Positions 35,289-50,200 of a stretch of DNA of 64,000 nt are shown here, piece after piece; the first letter of the stretch is position 1, and each line of letters begins with the position of its first letter. Made by a program: the position numbers and the translations under genes. Under the pieces are notes generated by a model. It did no database searches and was not told where the DNA came from. It saw only the letters and a program-made list of their open reading frames with translations. This stretch comes from Todiramphus chloris collaris. Taxonomy: Eukaryota > Chordata > Aves > Coraciiformes > Alcedinidae. The DNA lies in contig JANVCC010000018.1 in NCBI GenBank assembly GCA_025345505.1, positions 38,613,242 to 38,677,241 of the forward strand. Reading direction: 5' to 3'.

Positions 35289-38200
35289 CTGCAAAGGAAG
35301 CAGGGAGAGCGGTGAGGCAATGCAGTGCGTAAGACTAGCAAGGAACAAAAACGTTAGGGCTAAAATGTACTCTTCGGATAATTGTTAGTACTCGAAAGCC
35401 TGATAATTCACATTACTAGTAATTATGAGATTGTTATAGCCATCGTTTTTGTCCGTAAGCTGTCTTGAGAAGTGTATTTCAAGCTGCAAATCAGCAGTTC
35501 TAAGGACAAGAAAAGTTTGAAGAAAAGCTGGCAAACAATATTTGAATTCTAGATTGGTTCCAAATCAAGACATTTCAGATATCTTTGTCTCAGAGTTGCT
35601 TAACTCTTCACAATTCATGAAATCTTTAATAACCCTCCAGAGAGTTAAGTCTCTGAGGGTTTGTAATGTCACCTGTACTGAAGGGGAAGCAAGCTGTGGA
35701 GGGCAAGAAAGGAAGGAGAGAAGCCCACAGAACTGTAATTAAGCAATGCTGCACTGCTTCCTATGGACAGCTGGGTCCAAAAGTCTGTCCTCACCACCAC
35801 CAGAAAACAAACCCAAAAATGATGAACACCTAACTGATTCCAGCATGAATTACAGAGCACTGTACTTCTGCCTGCACATACCTATTGCCCTCTACTGTTC
35901 AAACGCTGGTCTACCATTGTGCACAGTGAAAAAAACTCCAACATTGGCAACTGACGTTCATCTCGGGAAAGAATTATTCTAATGAAAATAATGTTGCAGT
36001 TTGTAAGACTGAAACTGGGTTCCGATATTCCACCACCCTGATCCTGCTTGCAACACTGTAAGGCTCAATCTTTCGCATTTAAATACAAAAAAAAGAGTGA
36101 CACAGCAAAGCTGTGGAGATAAAAATTCTTACCAGGTTACATTTTAAAGTGTTTGAAAAAGAGTAGCTCTGACAAAAGGTCTGGGTTTTTTTTAAGTCAT
36201 CTTTTCACTTCTCAGCACACTTGGCAGGTACTCCCACTTACAGCAACCTGCAGTTTTTCCAGAGCTTTCTTTCTCCCCCCCTACCTTCTTCTAAGGGGCT
36301 GACTATGATTACTGAAGGTAAAACTAGAATTCTGGACATTTTGCATTTGCCTCCAAGCAAAGCCTTTTAATGGACGCATTATCCATAAGCCTAAGCACTT
36401 TTTTGGCCAGCTACTATATCGACATGACCAGACAGGGAATGTCCTCAGGTGTGATGATCCCTAAGACCATAAGCAGCACTTGGTCCAGTGATTCTTTGAC
36501 CATATATTCTGTGTGAGAGAGAAAATCCCAAATTTTGACATAGGCAGTGATTTGACTAGGCCAGAGAAGAGATCTTCCTTTCCTACCTCCTCCTCATTAG
36601 TATTTCCCATTGTTGATTATCAGCAAGAGAATACTGATGTAATTACCACATTTGACAACTAGCCTGTTTACACAGGTTTCTTGCTTAAGCAAGCAAACAA
36701 CTTGGACAGCTTCAGGAAAAGAAAATAGAAGTTTTTAAAACATTTCTTTTATCAGCAGAGACAGCCAAGAATGGCATAAGCAGCCTGCCATGATTTCCAG
36801 TACACTGCAGAACAAAGTAATTCTGCTTCATACCGATCCCACAGGAAAGCTCCTCATGCCAAAGAAAATAGGGAAGCTGAGCCTTTGAAAATGTAAGTTC
36901 CTAGAGGCAACAAGGTGGGACATCATTCCACATCAATACAGCAGACAGAGGTTGCTGCGAGTGTGGTAGGAGTTCAGACTCCTGAAATGGTCCACGTGGA
37001 TTTAGTCAGTGCAATCCAGGGGACAGAGTGAGCAATGCAGACTACCAGCCTCTGCTTCTTGGTGAGCTGCAGCACTCTCTAGCCTCTGCTAACTAGTCCC
37101 ATGGGCTGTGATAAGTTTTGGTAGCAACATTCAGGTGGCCACTAGCATAGTAGTCAACTTAATCTGGGCCCGAGTCCAACCTGAGTATCTATAACATATT
37201 AATTCAAAAACATTATTTTGCTCAGATGTGGAAGAATCTAATTTTCTTCATGCTAAGGGCAATTACTTTTATCAAGCCAACTTCCAGGAGTACTGTGCTT
37301 GCTATTTAAATACTCAAAGAGAACAAAAGTCATGTACCATTACTTTGCCCTGAGTAGACATCAACAGACACTACAAATTAAAAACAAACCAAACCAAAAA
37401 CACCCACAAAACCAACCCCCACAGATATATATTTGTTTTGGGTTTTTTTTATCTACATAGAATCAAAGAATGTTAGGGGTTGGAAGGGACCTCTAGAGAT
37501 CATCAAGTCCAACCACCCTGCCAAAGCAGGATTACCCAGGGCAGGCCACACAGGAATGCACCCAGGCAGGTTCTGAAAGTCTTCAGAGAAGGAGACTCCA
37601 CAACCTCTCTGGGCAGTCTATTCCACTGCTCCATTATCCTCAGAGTAAAGAAGTTTCGCCTCGTGTTCAGGTAGAACCTTCTATGTTCAAGTTTATACCC
37701 CTTATTCCTTGTCCTATTACTGGGTACTACAAAAAAGAGATTAGCTCCTTCCATTAGGCACCCACCCCTCAGATATTTATAGACATTAGTAAGATCCCCT
37801 CTCAGTCTTCTCCTCTCAAGACTAAACAGCCTCAGTTCTCTCATTCTTTTTTCACAGGGGAGATGCTCATGTCCCTTAATCATCCTTGTAGCTCTCTGCT
37901 GAACTCCCTCCAGTAGATCCTTGTCTCTCTTAATTTGGGGAGCCCAAAACTGGACACAGTATTCCAGGTGTGGTCTCACTAGGGCAGAGTAGAGGGGGAG
38001 AAGAACCTCCCTAGACCTTCTGGACAGAGTTTTCTTAATGCACCCCAAGATGCCATTGGCCCTCCTGGCCACGAGGACACATTGCTGTCCCGTGGGTAAT
38101 TTACTATCCACTAGGACTCTAAGGTCTTTCTCCATGGTGCTGCTTTCCAGCAGGATGACCCATAACCTGTCCTGGTGCCTGGTGTTATTCCTCCCCAGAT

Positions 38201-41200
38201 GCAGGATCTAGACTTGTCATTACTGAACTTCATACGGTCAATGTAAAAATTACCATCACTAAAACACAAATTACTATTTCAAATCAAGTTTGGAAATCTG
38301 AAAAAGATATGCTTAACTGAAAAACTGTAAGCCTTGGTGTTTCTTTAGTCAGTGAGGTTATATTCCTTTCTCTACATGAAATCAGACAGAATGGAAAGTT
38401 AATTCAAAATATCTTTTCTTCTGATGGAATGAGAAGCTCTCTCTTTGGGAATAAGGCCCCATGTGGAACAGGGGGAATGGACTCAAAGCAATGTCAGGCC
38501 AGAGACCCCTTTCAGCATACATGATCACTGTACTCACAAATATCTTTCCATTAATTCATTGCAAAAATCTCTGACCTTTCAAACAGCTTAAAGGTAAAAA
38601 TCATTGAATAGATAATTGTTGCTGGAGAGAACAACTCACCCATGAATCTGTCTGTAGATTGATTTTTCAACAGTAAAACACAGCCTACAGATTCCCCCCT
38701 CTTCATCTGCAGGTGACCCTTTCCTTAGCACCTATTCACCATCAGGTTATTGATGCAGATCAGTTACAATTGTTCCAAGAGCAGAAGAAAGGCAACACTT
38801 CATTCTTTCTGTATAATTACTGCTATTTTCTTCCTCTGTACTGTGTAGTAGGACACAAAGTCCCATGGCTTCAGAGTTAGGCACATTAAATCTACTATAC
38901 CAGAAGGAATTACGCAAGCTAATACAAGGATTTGGCATTGGGTCTATGTCCTTTTTATTCTCAAAGGGCATATATTTCAAGTTCACAACAGCACATTTCC
39001 TACAGTATCTTTTAATTAAACAGATATTTGTAGAGTAAGTGTGAAACATTTTATCCAAAGAGAGGAAAAAAAAAAAGTTTTGATGTTGTCCCCATTTCAC
39101 GCTTACAATTTATCAAGGTAGAATTAGGTCTTTACACAACAAGAACTAACCCAACAAACTGATTTTACACCTGCAAGAATCCCAGCTGAGTAGAAAGGGT
39201 CTGAGGTTTGCACAGATACTCTTCCACGCCTATTAGCAGATCAAAGCCTCTGGCCTCCTACTTTGAGAAGATTTCTATGAACTTTCACATGAGTAAGAAC
39301 ACAAAAATAGCAAGCTCCAATTCTTTGAAACAGTTTTTCCTGTTTCTTTCTTCTGCTGTCTGGCTGTAACTCTTCACTCCCCAATGGCTGGAGGAAATTC
39401 CTACTACTCAGAATGTGGCAGCTCAGAAACACAGGTACTGCTTCAAACTAACAATCAATGAAGGTGACAGTCTGATCCCTTAAAACATCAATCTGCCTTT
39501 CATCATTCACAGTTTATCGCGTGTAAATATTTTTGCATACATTTATATGTTTGAAGGTCTCATGTCACATGGGACTGTTCTGATGAAAATTAAGTTAATC
39601 ATTCCTTATTAAATCAGCAAAATTGATTAAAACAGATTTCTTAGAAATCAATTAAAAAAAAAAAAAAAACAGCCTCTTTTTCCCCAAGAAAATGCAAGCA
39701 GTGCCTTGGTATTTTGGCTAGTTCTACTATATTAGCCAGGATTTGTAATAAGAAGAATAAAATAAAATGGTTTATTAAATCCTGAACAATCTGGAAAAAT
39801 CCTTATTGTGGCGGGGGGGGGGGGGGAAGTATGCTATTAGCATGTTTATATTTCTACATAGTTTGAAAATATGTTGCAAACACGCAACAGATGGTCTGAC
39901 GTTATTTGACGTGTTTTAGGTTTTTTAAACCATCTGCAACCCCATCCTCTCTAAAAAATACAGCTTAGCTGGGATTTGCCTGCAGTTTATCAGTGAATTT
40001 AGATTGCATTTGCCACAGTCGTAACAGCAGCTGCCTTGGCCCACCACCAGGCCCCGGTCACTTCCGAAACCATTATGTAAGCCCTACACCTAACAGCATT
40101 AAAACCTAAGTGTCATACTTGAACTGGTAAGAATATTTTAGTCAGATTTACTTAAGAGGTTATAAAAAACAGGAAGATAATCCTTAATTAATATTTAAAA
40201 GCTACAAATTATCACAGAAACTTTTTTTTTTTTTTCTGCCTCTGGCTAAGAATTCTACTACAAAAACCTGTGATATATTATGCAGATGGTAAACTGTAGT
40301 ACTTCAGACACTGTAATATCTTAATGAACTGTTAACTCATACATTGCAGAAACTATAGGGAACAAGAATTGCTAAAAGAACATTATTCACTGTTAAGAGA
40401 AGGAAGTGCAAGCAAAGAGATCGCTATTTCTAAAAGTGATTCAGCACTCTATTTGCTCAAGTTTCCACATAGGTTTTATATAAAAGTATGCAGAAGTTCT
40501 AGAAGAAATGTACGAACTATGGGCTCTTCATGAAGCTCCAACCAGCCTAACAGTGCTGGTTTCTCATTCAGACTTTGCCTGAACTTGCAGTGACAAAGCT
40601 TGAAGACGGACCGTACCGTTGCGCTTGTTGGATCCTGGAACGCTCTAGCTGCACCATCCTGCTGGGGCTCACGTGAAGCAGCAGAGCAGTTCAGTCCCGA
40701 TGTGTTTGAAGGTCCTGCACCAGACTTCCTGGATGAATTGACTTCTGCCTACAAGGAGCAGACATGTACACTTCAGAGATAAGGCCAAAATTGCTCTAAA
40801 AAGATGTGACTTATTTTGGAATGTCTATTTTAATGTATGGAGAATATAGAATCACAGAATCACTCAGGTTGGAAAAGACCCTTGGGATCATCGTGTCCAA
40901 CCATTAGCCCTACTCTACAAGTTCACCCCTAGACCACATCCCCCAACACCACATCCAAGCGATGCTTAAACACATCCAGGGATGGGGACTCAACCACCTC
41001 CCTGGGCAGCCCATTCCAATATTTCACTACCCTTTCCATGAAGAATTTTTCCCTAGTGTCTAGTCTAAACCTACCTTGTTTCAGCTTGAGGCCGTTCCCT
41101 CTGGTTCTACCCCTAATTACCTGAGAGAAGAGACCAGCACCAGCCTCTCTACAATGTCCTTTCAGGGAGTTGTAGAGAGTGATGAGGTCTCCCCTCCACC

Positions 41201-44200
41201 TCCTCAAACTAAACAGACCCAGCTCCTTCAAACGATCCTCATACGATCTATAATAATAATATGAGATGTAATAATCAAGTATGCCAACTGCATTTCAATT
41301 ACACACCAACAGGTTTGAGAAATTCATTACAAATAAGACTAGATGTGCAAATATCAGTTTAAAAAACAATTGCAAGTTTGTTTGCACGTAAGAACAAATA
41401 TAACATTCAAAAAAATGCAGATGTATAGAGCAAGAAAGAAAATTCTTTAGAATATCCAGGACAACATTATGCTGGAAGTAACACTATTTTTAAAAATTTC
41501 TGTTTCTCATGTCCTTAAGTGAATGCTGCCTACTGGTGTTACAAGTTAATATAGCCAGTTTCTCAGCAGGACTAACCAGGGCCTGGTAAGTGTCAATTTA
41601 ATGTGACTATACCAGCTGTGGGACCAAAGTTGCCTCGAAGCCAGAGTGGGCATATATGCACAGCACTACACTGCGTCAGGCACACGTACCTCAGTTTCCA
41701 GTATTTAAATTTCAGTACATGCAGACCGCAAGAAAAAATACAGGTCTTATTTTTGTACGTGTTTATAAAATGTCTAATAAGCATCAATTCTCAGAATTTA
41801 GGTTTCATGCTTTTGGAAATTTAAGGCAAGAGATCAGTAGTGACATGTAGAAGATCACAAACAAACCTCTTATTAAAACAGTACCTATGTCTGCAATAAT
41901 CCCTTGGGAATGGAGAAGGGCATAGCATCGCAATCCTGAACTGAAACACTTGAAAATTTATACATATTCAAAAAGAAAGAGTCACGAGCAGATCAATTTT
42001 TATCAGCAAGCAAGTCACCTCCCAAGTCATGTATCTAGATCTCAGTTTATTATAAAGATGACAAGTCCAAATCTAATACCTGTCTTCAAGTGCAGGTGTA
42101 AGTAGTGGTAGTAGTAGTAAGAAATACACACTGTCTTAGAAACCAACCAGTTATGGTGATAACAAGCTGCAAGATCACAAGATAATATTCTTTCATGATA
42201 CTGTTTTGCATGAGGAAATTAAATTCCCTGTTTCTTGATGTATATTATCTCAGAAGAATAAAAAAAAAATTATCACTGAAACAGTCTGAAGAGAAATTTA
42301 AGACTTAAAAACACTTATAATCTGACAACACTGTACTTGATTACTATGAACTGTAACATTAAATAGGACAAATTATGAACTCAAATATGGGCCAGCAAAA
42401 CAGCAACACAAGATTATAAATAATTTAAGCTGGAATGGACCTCTAGTTGTCACCTGGTCCAACTCCCTCCTCAAAGCAGGGTCATATTCAGTTGAGTTTT
42501 GAGCATCTCCAAAGCTGGAGATTCCACAGCCACTCTAGGGAGTCTGCTCCAGCATTTGACAACCCGCAGGGTGAATTTCCCTCTCCCATATTCAATTGCA
42601 AGTTCCTTCCCTGGAACCTGTGAGCATTGCTTTTCATACTTCTGGTTTTTCCCTAGAGCTCATTTCATCTTTACTGTTAATTGCTATAAAGCACATACAT
42701 GACAAAATGTGCATTTGATTTATTTTAATTTATTAAAAATACTAAGTCTGGTATGCTAGACTGACATCAGACTAACATCCAAAAAAAGAAAAAAAATAAA
42801 GCACTTGAAAGTTCCCCAAACTGAAGCATCTTTTTTGTCACCTAGTCTCTTCTCCATCCCTTACCTCTGCTTCCAGAAAAACTACTGAGAACAAAGAAAG
42901 CAAGAAACCAACATATTTAAACGTAATAGTGAGGGTGAGTGAAGAATTAATTTTACTGCAAAATATGCCTTGTGATGGCAACATGTAGATAAACCATATT
43001 GTTTTACAGTAATGCATATACTATTAGTCATCTATCTTTTCATTTTTAAGTGGAATGGAATCTGTAGTATATAGCACCTAAAATGTACAAAATGGTTTGC
43101 AAGCTAATGTAAAGCTGATTTTTTTCTTTATTTTTTTTAAAGTTATTTTCTATTGTAATAGACAGGAACAAATTTAGAAGCTCACAGAAGCAGGAAAACT
43201 GTAACAAGAGTGTGTGGCTTCATTTTTCTCCTGAATTTCATATTCCTATCTCAATATGACATATGGGGTTTTGTTAAATTACCATTTTGCTTAAGGGTGG
43301 CATGAAATAATTTCTCATAATCCCAAAATCATCTAGAAAAAAGTCAGGAAATTATTTCATTAAGGATCAACATAATGTAGAGATTGCTAGTGTATTTGGT
43401 AATGGAGAGGTACTCTCAAGTTACACACTCAGCAATCTGATGTTAAATATTACCCCATAAACTGACACGGAATATATCCAAATGATAAAAAACTTCTGTA
43501 TTTCCCTGACAGTAATTCATACTCTTAGTATACTGCAAGTGTGTCAGTTGCATGCCTCAACCTACTATCAAACAAAGAAACAAAAAAGTCAAGCAAAGCA
43601 GAGAACAGGAAGTTTTTAAAAAACCAAACTACAATCCCTAAAATTTGATTTGAGAAAGGGAGGGAAGGCACAATCAGATGACAGAACTGATTACTTTGTG
43701 AAAACCCCACAATGGACTGTAAAAGGCTGTAGAAACCTGAGGCTTTTGTTCATTTTTCCCTTGCTGAGTGCTTGTTTTTAGGGGGTGGAGTTAATATCTG
43801 GCTACAAGGAATGCACCAATATCCTTTAGAGATTGATGTCCCTCAGTCTTTTATTTTAAAACTGAAAAAAGGCATGACATATAAGTCAAGAGTTATTTCT
43901 GAAAAAAAAAAAAAAAAACCCTAAACCAACAACAAAATAACAAACTCTGATACTTCTGGAATTTCTGTGATAAAATTCTTAAGCAAAAATTAATCCTACA
44001 CTTTTTAACCCTTATGTATTGTGAAAACAGCCAGAAGCAGGCGGTCCATTTTTTTTCCTCTGAGTAGCTCAGCTTTAAAACTCTGTCTCTGTATCTCCTT
44101 ATCTTTGTAAAATATTTTGAGATGTTTTTATCGTAAGCGTTATCACACACAGACCCAGCCATGTCAACACATCTGGACACGAGATCGCACAGGAATAGGC

Positions 44201-47200
44201 AGGTCCTACAAAACAGGCAGTAATGCTCATTAGGAGGCAAAACCTTACTCCCATGGCTCACAAAAAGGAAGAGTAGTCTTTAGGACAGCATTAGGAGAAC
44301 ACTGGTGATACAAAGAGATGTATTAGCATCCCTGACCTTAGTGGGGATAATATTCTGCACCAGTGCCACACTGTGATCATGTATTTCACTGTAGCTCCCT
44401 GCCCTCATGCACAGCAGTCTTCCTTTAGTGGCTGATTTAAGAGTTTAGTGGAAAACCCAGTGAAAAACACCACCGTGCATGCAAGACATGCAGTTTTCTA
44501 AGGCACGTTTTTGGTGAAACAAACCTTAATTTCATTGAAACACAAGCTAGAGAACACATTTTTGGGTAACAGCAACTTCCATACCAGTGTTCAACTTTCA
44601 GTATCTTCAGCTGCAGAGTAGCTGAAAAGAATTTGCAACCATTTTTCAGTAGGAATATGTTTTATTCCTTCCATAAGCCAAAAGGAGATTAAAAAAATAA
44701 AATAAATCACAAAGGAAAAACAAAAATTAGGTTAGCTTTCCCCAAACTTCCCTAACACTTTTAAGATAATACTAACTTTGGAGAGTTTAATCAAGTTGTT
44801 CGTAACTGAAAACATGAAAGTACAAACAACATAGTTAGGCAGTTCTTACCACAGTGCTCACCACTGAAATTCAAAACAATCAGTGCTTGAGATGCACAAT
44901 TTATTAGTTGGCATATTGCCAGGGATCCACTCTTATTTTTCCTCTTTCAGACTCTCCTAAAAAACAGGTTTCCACACAGTGATTGGTTAAGGTTGATGAA
45001 ATCATGATTTTTTTTTCCCTGCAGTTTACAAGTTTTCCCTCAATATGTTTGCTGGGGTTTTTTGATTTTTTTTTTTTTTTTAATTCTATACAACACAGAT
45101 AAAAGTTAAAACAGTGACTTCACCTTGAAGCTAATTTGTCTGGCAAGTTCTTTAGCCTCCTTGTCCGCCTGGCTTGACACACTTCCGGAGGTCAGCGGTA
45201 AGAGGGCTGTCTTCATAGATGTGCCACACATTTCGCAACAGAAGTCTTGTGACCTGGCCACAAATGACATAGCTCAGAATAGCATGTTCTTATAATACTA
45301 TAGTGTGCTTGTTTAAACAAACTAGCTGCAAAACAATCCAGAGAGACGAGTGGTATCAAGACCAGTAGCTTTAAAGTACTTCCCTCCGCCCAAAGTCTTG
45401 AATATCTTCATCTTAAAATCTTGAAAAAATATGTTGAGAATTGTGTGTGCTACAAATACATTTTCCTTCATCTCATTGAGGAAAATATTAACAACTGACT
45501 CTCATATAGCTATTATCTGTACTTTACTGATAACGTGTTACTGTTCTAAAAGTTACTTTGTATCTGCAGCAAATGGTAAACTGTAAAGATCTATTAGTAC
45601 AAATACTGAATTGGACCCAGGAGCTTACGCTCAAATCCAGGAATTCCAGCTTCTGCGAGATCACTGCCTTTTCTCTCTTGCACACGTCATTTGTCTACCG
45701 CCTCCAAGCCAGTGAGAAACCACAGGTAGTCAGCATCACAACCAGCCCACTACACGCTACCTCTCAGCAGGGTTTATTAGCTTGAACTCACACCCTGCTA
45801 ACAGGAAAGGTGCAGTTTCCAACTGGCTCAGATTACAGGCAGAATAAGCTCACAGCTGCCTGCCAAATAAGGTACCACTTACAATTTGGAATACTTTGCT
45901 TTATCAAACAGGGATGTGGTCTTTCAAGTACTTTCTACTTCCCAGATGGGGAAAGGAGAAAGAGTGGAAAAAAAAATGGCATAAGACTTCATTTAAGGAT
46001 AATCACAGAACAGTTGATTTTGGGAGGGATCTCTAAAGATCATTTAGTCCAGTCTGCTTGCTCAATGCAGGGTCAAGCAGAGTACATTGCTCAGGTCTGT
46101 TTCCAGTCACATTTTTAATACCTAGAGATGGATAGAGACTCCACCACCCCCCTGGGCTACTTGTGCTACTGCTTTGACCATCTTCACAGTTAAAGAGCAT
46201 TTTCTTCATTCATATTGAATTTTGTGGGTTTCAGTTTGTGCCCATTACCTCTTGCCCTGTCACTGGATGCCACTGAGAAGAGGCTGGCTCTGCCTTCTCT
46301 ACACCTTCCTTTCAGATACTTGTACACATGGATAAGATCCCCTGAGCCTTCATTTCTCCAGGCTGAACACTCCCAGCTCTCTGAACCTCTCCTTGTACCC
46401 TTCCAGCCCTTCAGCTGCCTCCATTGCACTGGATTCGCTTCAGTAAACCTGTATCCTGTATTTGTACTCTGACCTGGACACAACCCCAGCCTGGACCCAG
46501 CCCTCCAGATGTCTCACCAGTGCTGAGTATAGAGCACTGGTTTTGACCACTTCCGTCAATCTGCTGGCAATGCTCTTCCTAATGCAGCCCAGGATACCAT
46601 TAGCTTTCTTTGCTTCAAGGGCACATTGCTGCCTCATGATCAGCCTGGTGTCCACCAGGACCCCCAGGTCCTCCCCCTGAAGCTCCTTTCCAGATAGTCA
46701 GCTGTCATTATTCCTCCCCATGGGGCTTTGCTTTTCTCTTTGTTGAACTTCCACGAGATTCCTCCAGCCCACTGAGGTTCCTCTGGATGGCAGCATAACC
46801 TTTGGGTCTATCAGACACTCCTCCCAGTTTTGTATTGTCTGCAAACTTGCTGAGGGTGCACTCTACCACACCATCCAGGTCATTAATGACACTGAATAGC
46901 ACTGGCCCCAGCACTGACCCCTGGAGTACACCAATAGTGACCAACCTACAGTTCTACTTAGTGCTGCTTACCACAATCCTTTGAGCCAGGCAGCTCAGTT
47001 CTTAATCCACCCTACTGTCTTCACTTACCTAGGCTCTACTTCATGAGTATCTCTATGAGGATGGTAAGGAAGACAGTGCCAAAAGCCTCACTAAAGTCAG
47101 GATAAACGACATCCACTGCTTTCCCCTTGTACACTAGGCTAATGATTTCATCATAGTCACAAATCTAATTTTAATTTCCTAAAAAAAAAACCCAAAACAC

Positions 47201-50200
47201 TCAGAAGCAGTTGCTTCAGATTTTTTGTGTCTTTGTTTCATTATTTACTTAAGGGAAATGATACATCATTATTTTGGTTGTTTTCTCCCCAACTTACACC
47301 TACTATCAATTCCATCATACTCATTTTCCCTCCACTCTGCAATTACCACTGCATCACAATGTTAATTGCATATCTAAGCCTGAATTTCAGATGAACCTCT
47401 AATTTGACCACATAGTTCTGGGAGGAACACAGCTTTCTCAAAGTATTTTCTTTGCCAGTTTGCACAATGTTCAGAGAAAAAAAAAAAGTACACTCAAGGC
47501 ATAGAACTTTTTTTATATATGGAATAAATGCAGAAGAACAGACTAAAGTGACTTATGTTCTACTCAATGCCATACTCTAAAAGAGAGCACATATATATGT
47601 ACCTACAGTAACACAGTGCTTACTTCTTTGCAAGAGCTCTTCTTTCTTCGGGTGTATAATCTAGAGATCCTATTGCTCCTTCACCTTTGGTTGGCATAAA
47701 TCCAATAATGGCTAGTAAAGCTGTTCTTACTGAAACGGGAAAGCAAAGATATCAACAAGGTTGCAGAAGCAACTGTTATTTCATCTCACTCTACATTCAG
47801 TATAGGAAAGTCACAGTTTTGCCTGCAAAACTTCATTTTGTCCAAAGAAGCAGGTTGAATTTCATACAAGCAGCACTGGGTTTTTTTGGTACACAGCAAA
47901 GCTTTCTTCATTTTTTTTAAATTTCACATTATAAATGAAATGTAAATTCTTATTCTTCCATCAGACACCACAGAGAAGAAAACAGAAGTGGTCACAAAAA
48001 TTCTGCATCAGTATAAAGATTAGAGTTCCAAACTCTTTAAAAATAGGTTCTGAAGAAAAATTTCAGGCAGAATTATCACTGGGGACAGAGGGAAGGATTC
48101 CTAAGGCATTCTTTTTGTACACATTTTGTATTTCACACAAATTCTGCAATTTAGTGCACACAAACTCAGTGGTTTTGTTTTACGCAGTCTACTGCAGAAT
48201 TTGTTCCTTTTCCCTCATCATGCTGGGGAAGGCACTTACTTCAATACTCATAATAATTCACAACAGAATTGTCATCTAAAACATCCCTTTTGACAGTATC
48301 TATCCTCCAATTTTGCTTTCCATAGTAATGAAATTTAAGAATTTGAGACACTTTGCTAGTAAACTTGGTAAACAAATATCACATGAAGGTAAGTGTCACA
48401 AAATAGAGATAGGATATTTACACCTCCTACTTAGAAGACAGTATTTTCTACTCTTTTAAAAAAAAAAAACCATAAGAGACTTTACAAAAATTGAAGAGCA
48501 GTCTGCTAGAAAATTTCTACGATCTTAACAACATATTTTAGAAGTGCAACTGCTACTTAAAGAGTTTATTATGTAAACACAAAAGTATCGCCTTAATGAA
48601 TTGTGCCAACTCAATTTCTGTGATGATAAAAAAAAGACAGAAAACATTCAGTTATTCTGAACTCAGACCGTGTTGTCTTTCCTCTCGAGTGTTCAGAAGT
48701 ACAGCATCAGAATTAAAAGCTGACCATGCTCGCCTCTGTCAATATCCAACCTGGTTTTAGTGATTATATGGGGTAAAACTATAGGATTCAGGCATTTTCA
48801 TAAGAACAATTTAAAAAAAAAAACAAAGCACAAAACCAAAGAATGTTCTAAGTAGTCTAAGATTTCTTCATAAGTGTTCACCATCACCTCCCAGTTTCTC
48901 AACTCTTTCACCCCACGTTTACTTAATACCATTCCCAAAAGCTCCTATGTTGCTTTTTCATGACTTTACATTTCTCAAATTCTCCCATTACTCCCCCAAA
49001 ATCTGTTTCATTTTCTACTGTAAACATTCTCTGTGAGATCTTTTTTCAGTTTAAAGATCTAGTTGCTTGATGGGGGTAACATTTTCCAAATCATTGTTAC
49101 TTACTACTCCACGAAGGCTGCCATGTTTCAGGATGATGCCCTGAGATGCTTAAACAAATTTTCTTCCCCACTTCAAACCTGCCATTGGCCTTCAAAAGAA
49201 GAAGAAGGATATAAAAGAACATGATGAAAGTTAACTCTCATTTTTTTTGGTACAAGCTGTAAAAATCATCAAACAGATCTATACAAACGGCACTTGACAT
49301 CACTGCCAACTGCACAAAACTGTCATTTAGCTTTCTGAACATCTACCTCGATTCATGCATGAAGAAACCCTTAACTGGTAGCTCACACATCCCCAGTGTG
49401 ACAAGGTAGCTCACCTGTTGCTTCTGTAACCCACACACTGCATGCAGAGAAGCCTGAAAAGCTACAGCTCTAAGAAACCAGAAACAAATGCAGGCCTTTG
49501 CCCCAGCCATAGGCCTGCCTTCCTACACGTGACCCATGTCTCCAACAGAGACCACCATCAATGTGATTACTCCCAGAAAAAAACTTCCATTTATTAGGTG
49601 CAAGACTTGATGTAATTAGAGAATACCAAAATGACCTTGGCAGACTTCTGGTCTTGAACTGCTGTACTATGCTACCACCCTTCTTACAAAACAATATGTT
49701 ACCTTAAATGCCAAGAATGTCTCTCTCGGACACCTACAGCTAAATTGACCACGCAAAAAGGAAAAGCTAGTAAACAAACTTACCGTCAGCAAAATAATGC
49801 TGGGTGGTTTCATGGGATATTCAGGTGGCAACACTATTCGTCCGTGATAAATCCCTCCATCGAAATCTGAATCTGGAGGGCCTCTAACAGTGAAGTGCCA
49901 TTCAAAAAGATTATCCTAAAATGCCCCCAACAAGAGGAAGGAGAAATAAAAAAAACAAACAAAAAACAAACAAATAAAAAAACACAAGAAAGAAGAGTGT
50001 GTCAAAGAAGTAGACAACTAAACATTTTCTTGAGCAAGGAGAGACAAAAGAAACCGTGCACAACTGAAGTTTTAAGAACCACAGAATTATTTAGGTTGAA
50101 AAAGATCTTTAAGAACATCAAGTCCAACCATAAAACTTATCACTGCCAGGTCTACCACTAAACCACGTCCCTAAGCACCACATCTACATGTCTTTTAAAT

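Larger units (their letters stand above)
35289..40616 (-). other. UBE2J1: UBE2J1 intron 7
   Basis: A 5.3-kb intron between the linker exon and the tail-anchor exon. It carries one long CR1 copy at 37456-38240, an A-rich tract at 39654-39670 and a G14 run at 39813-39826. Elsewhere there is unique AT-rich sequence with no recognised feature. Confidence 0.82.
40749..45123 (-). other. UBE2J1: UBE2J1 intron 6
   Basis: A 4.4-kb intron with CR1 fragments at about 40.85 and 42.4 kb and a poly-A run at 43902-43918. The 122-codon open frame at 43893-44261 (minus) has no recognisable feature and begins in the poly-A/T tract, so it is not called a gene. Confidence 0.82.

Noticed and set aside
37503..38135. 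210-codon minus-strand frame as a host gene
   Set aside because: The protein is the C-terminal part of CR1 ORF2, and a weakened CR1 tail is present, so it is a retrotransposon fragment.
43893..44261. 122-codon minus-strand open frame in UBE2J1 intron 6
   Set aside because: Its end is translated poly-T/poly-A sequence and it shows no conserved motif.
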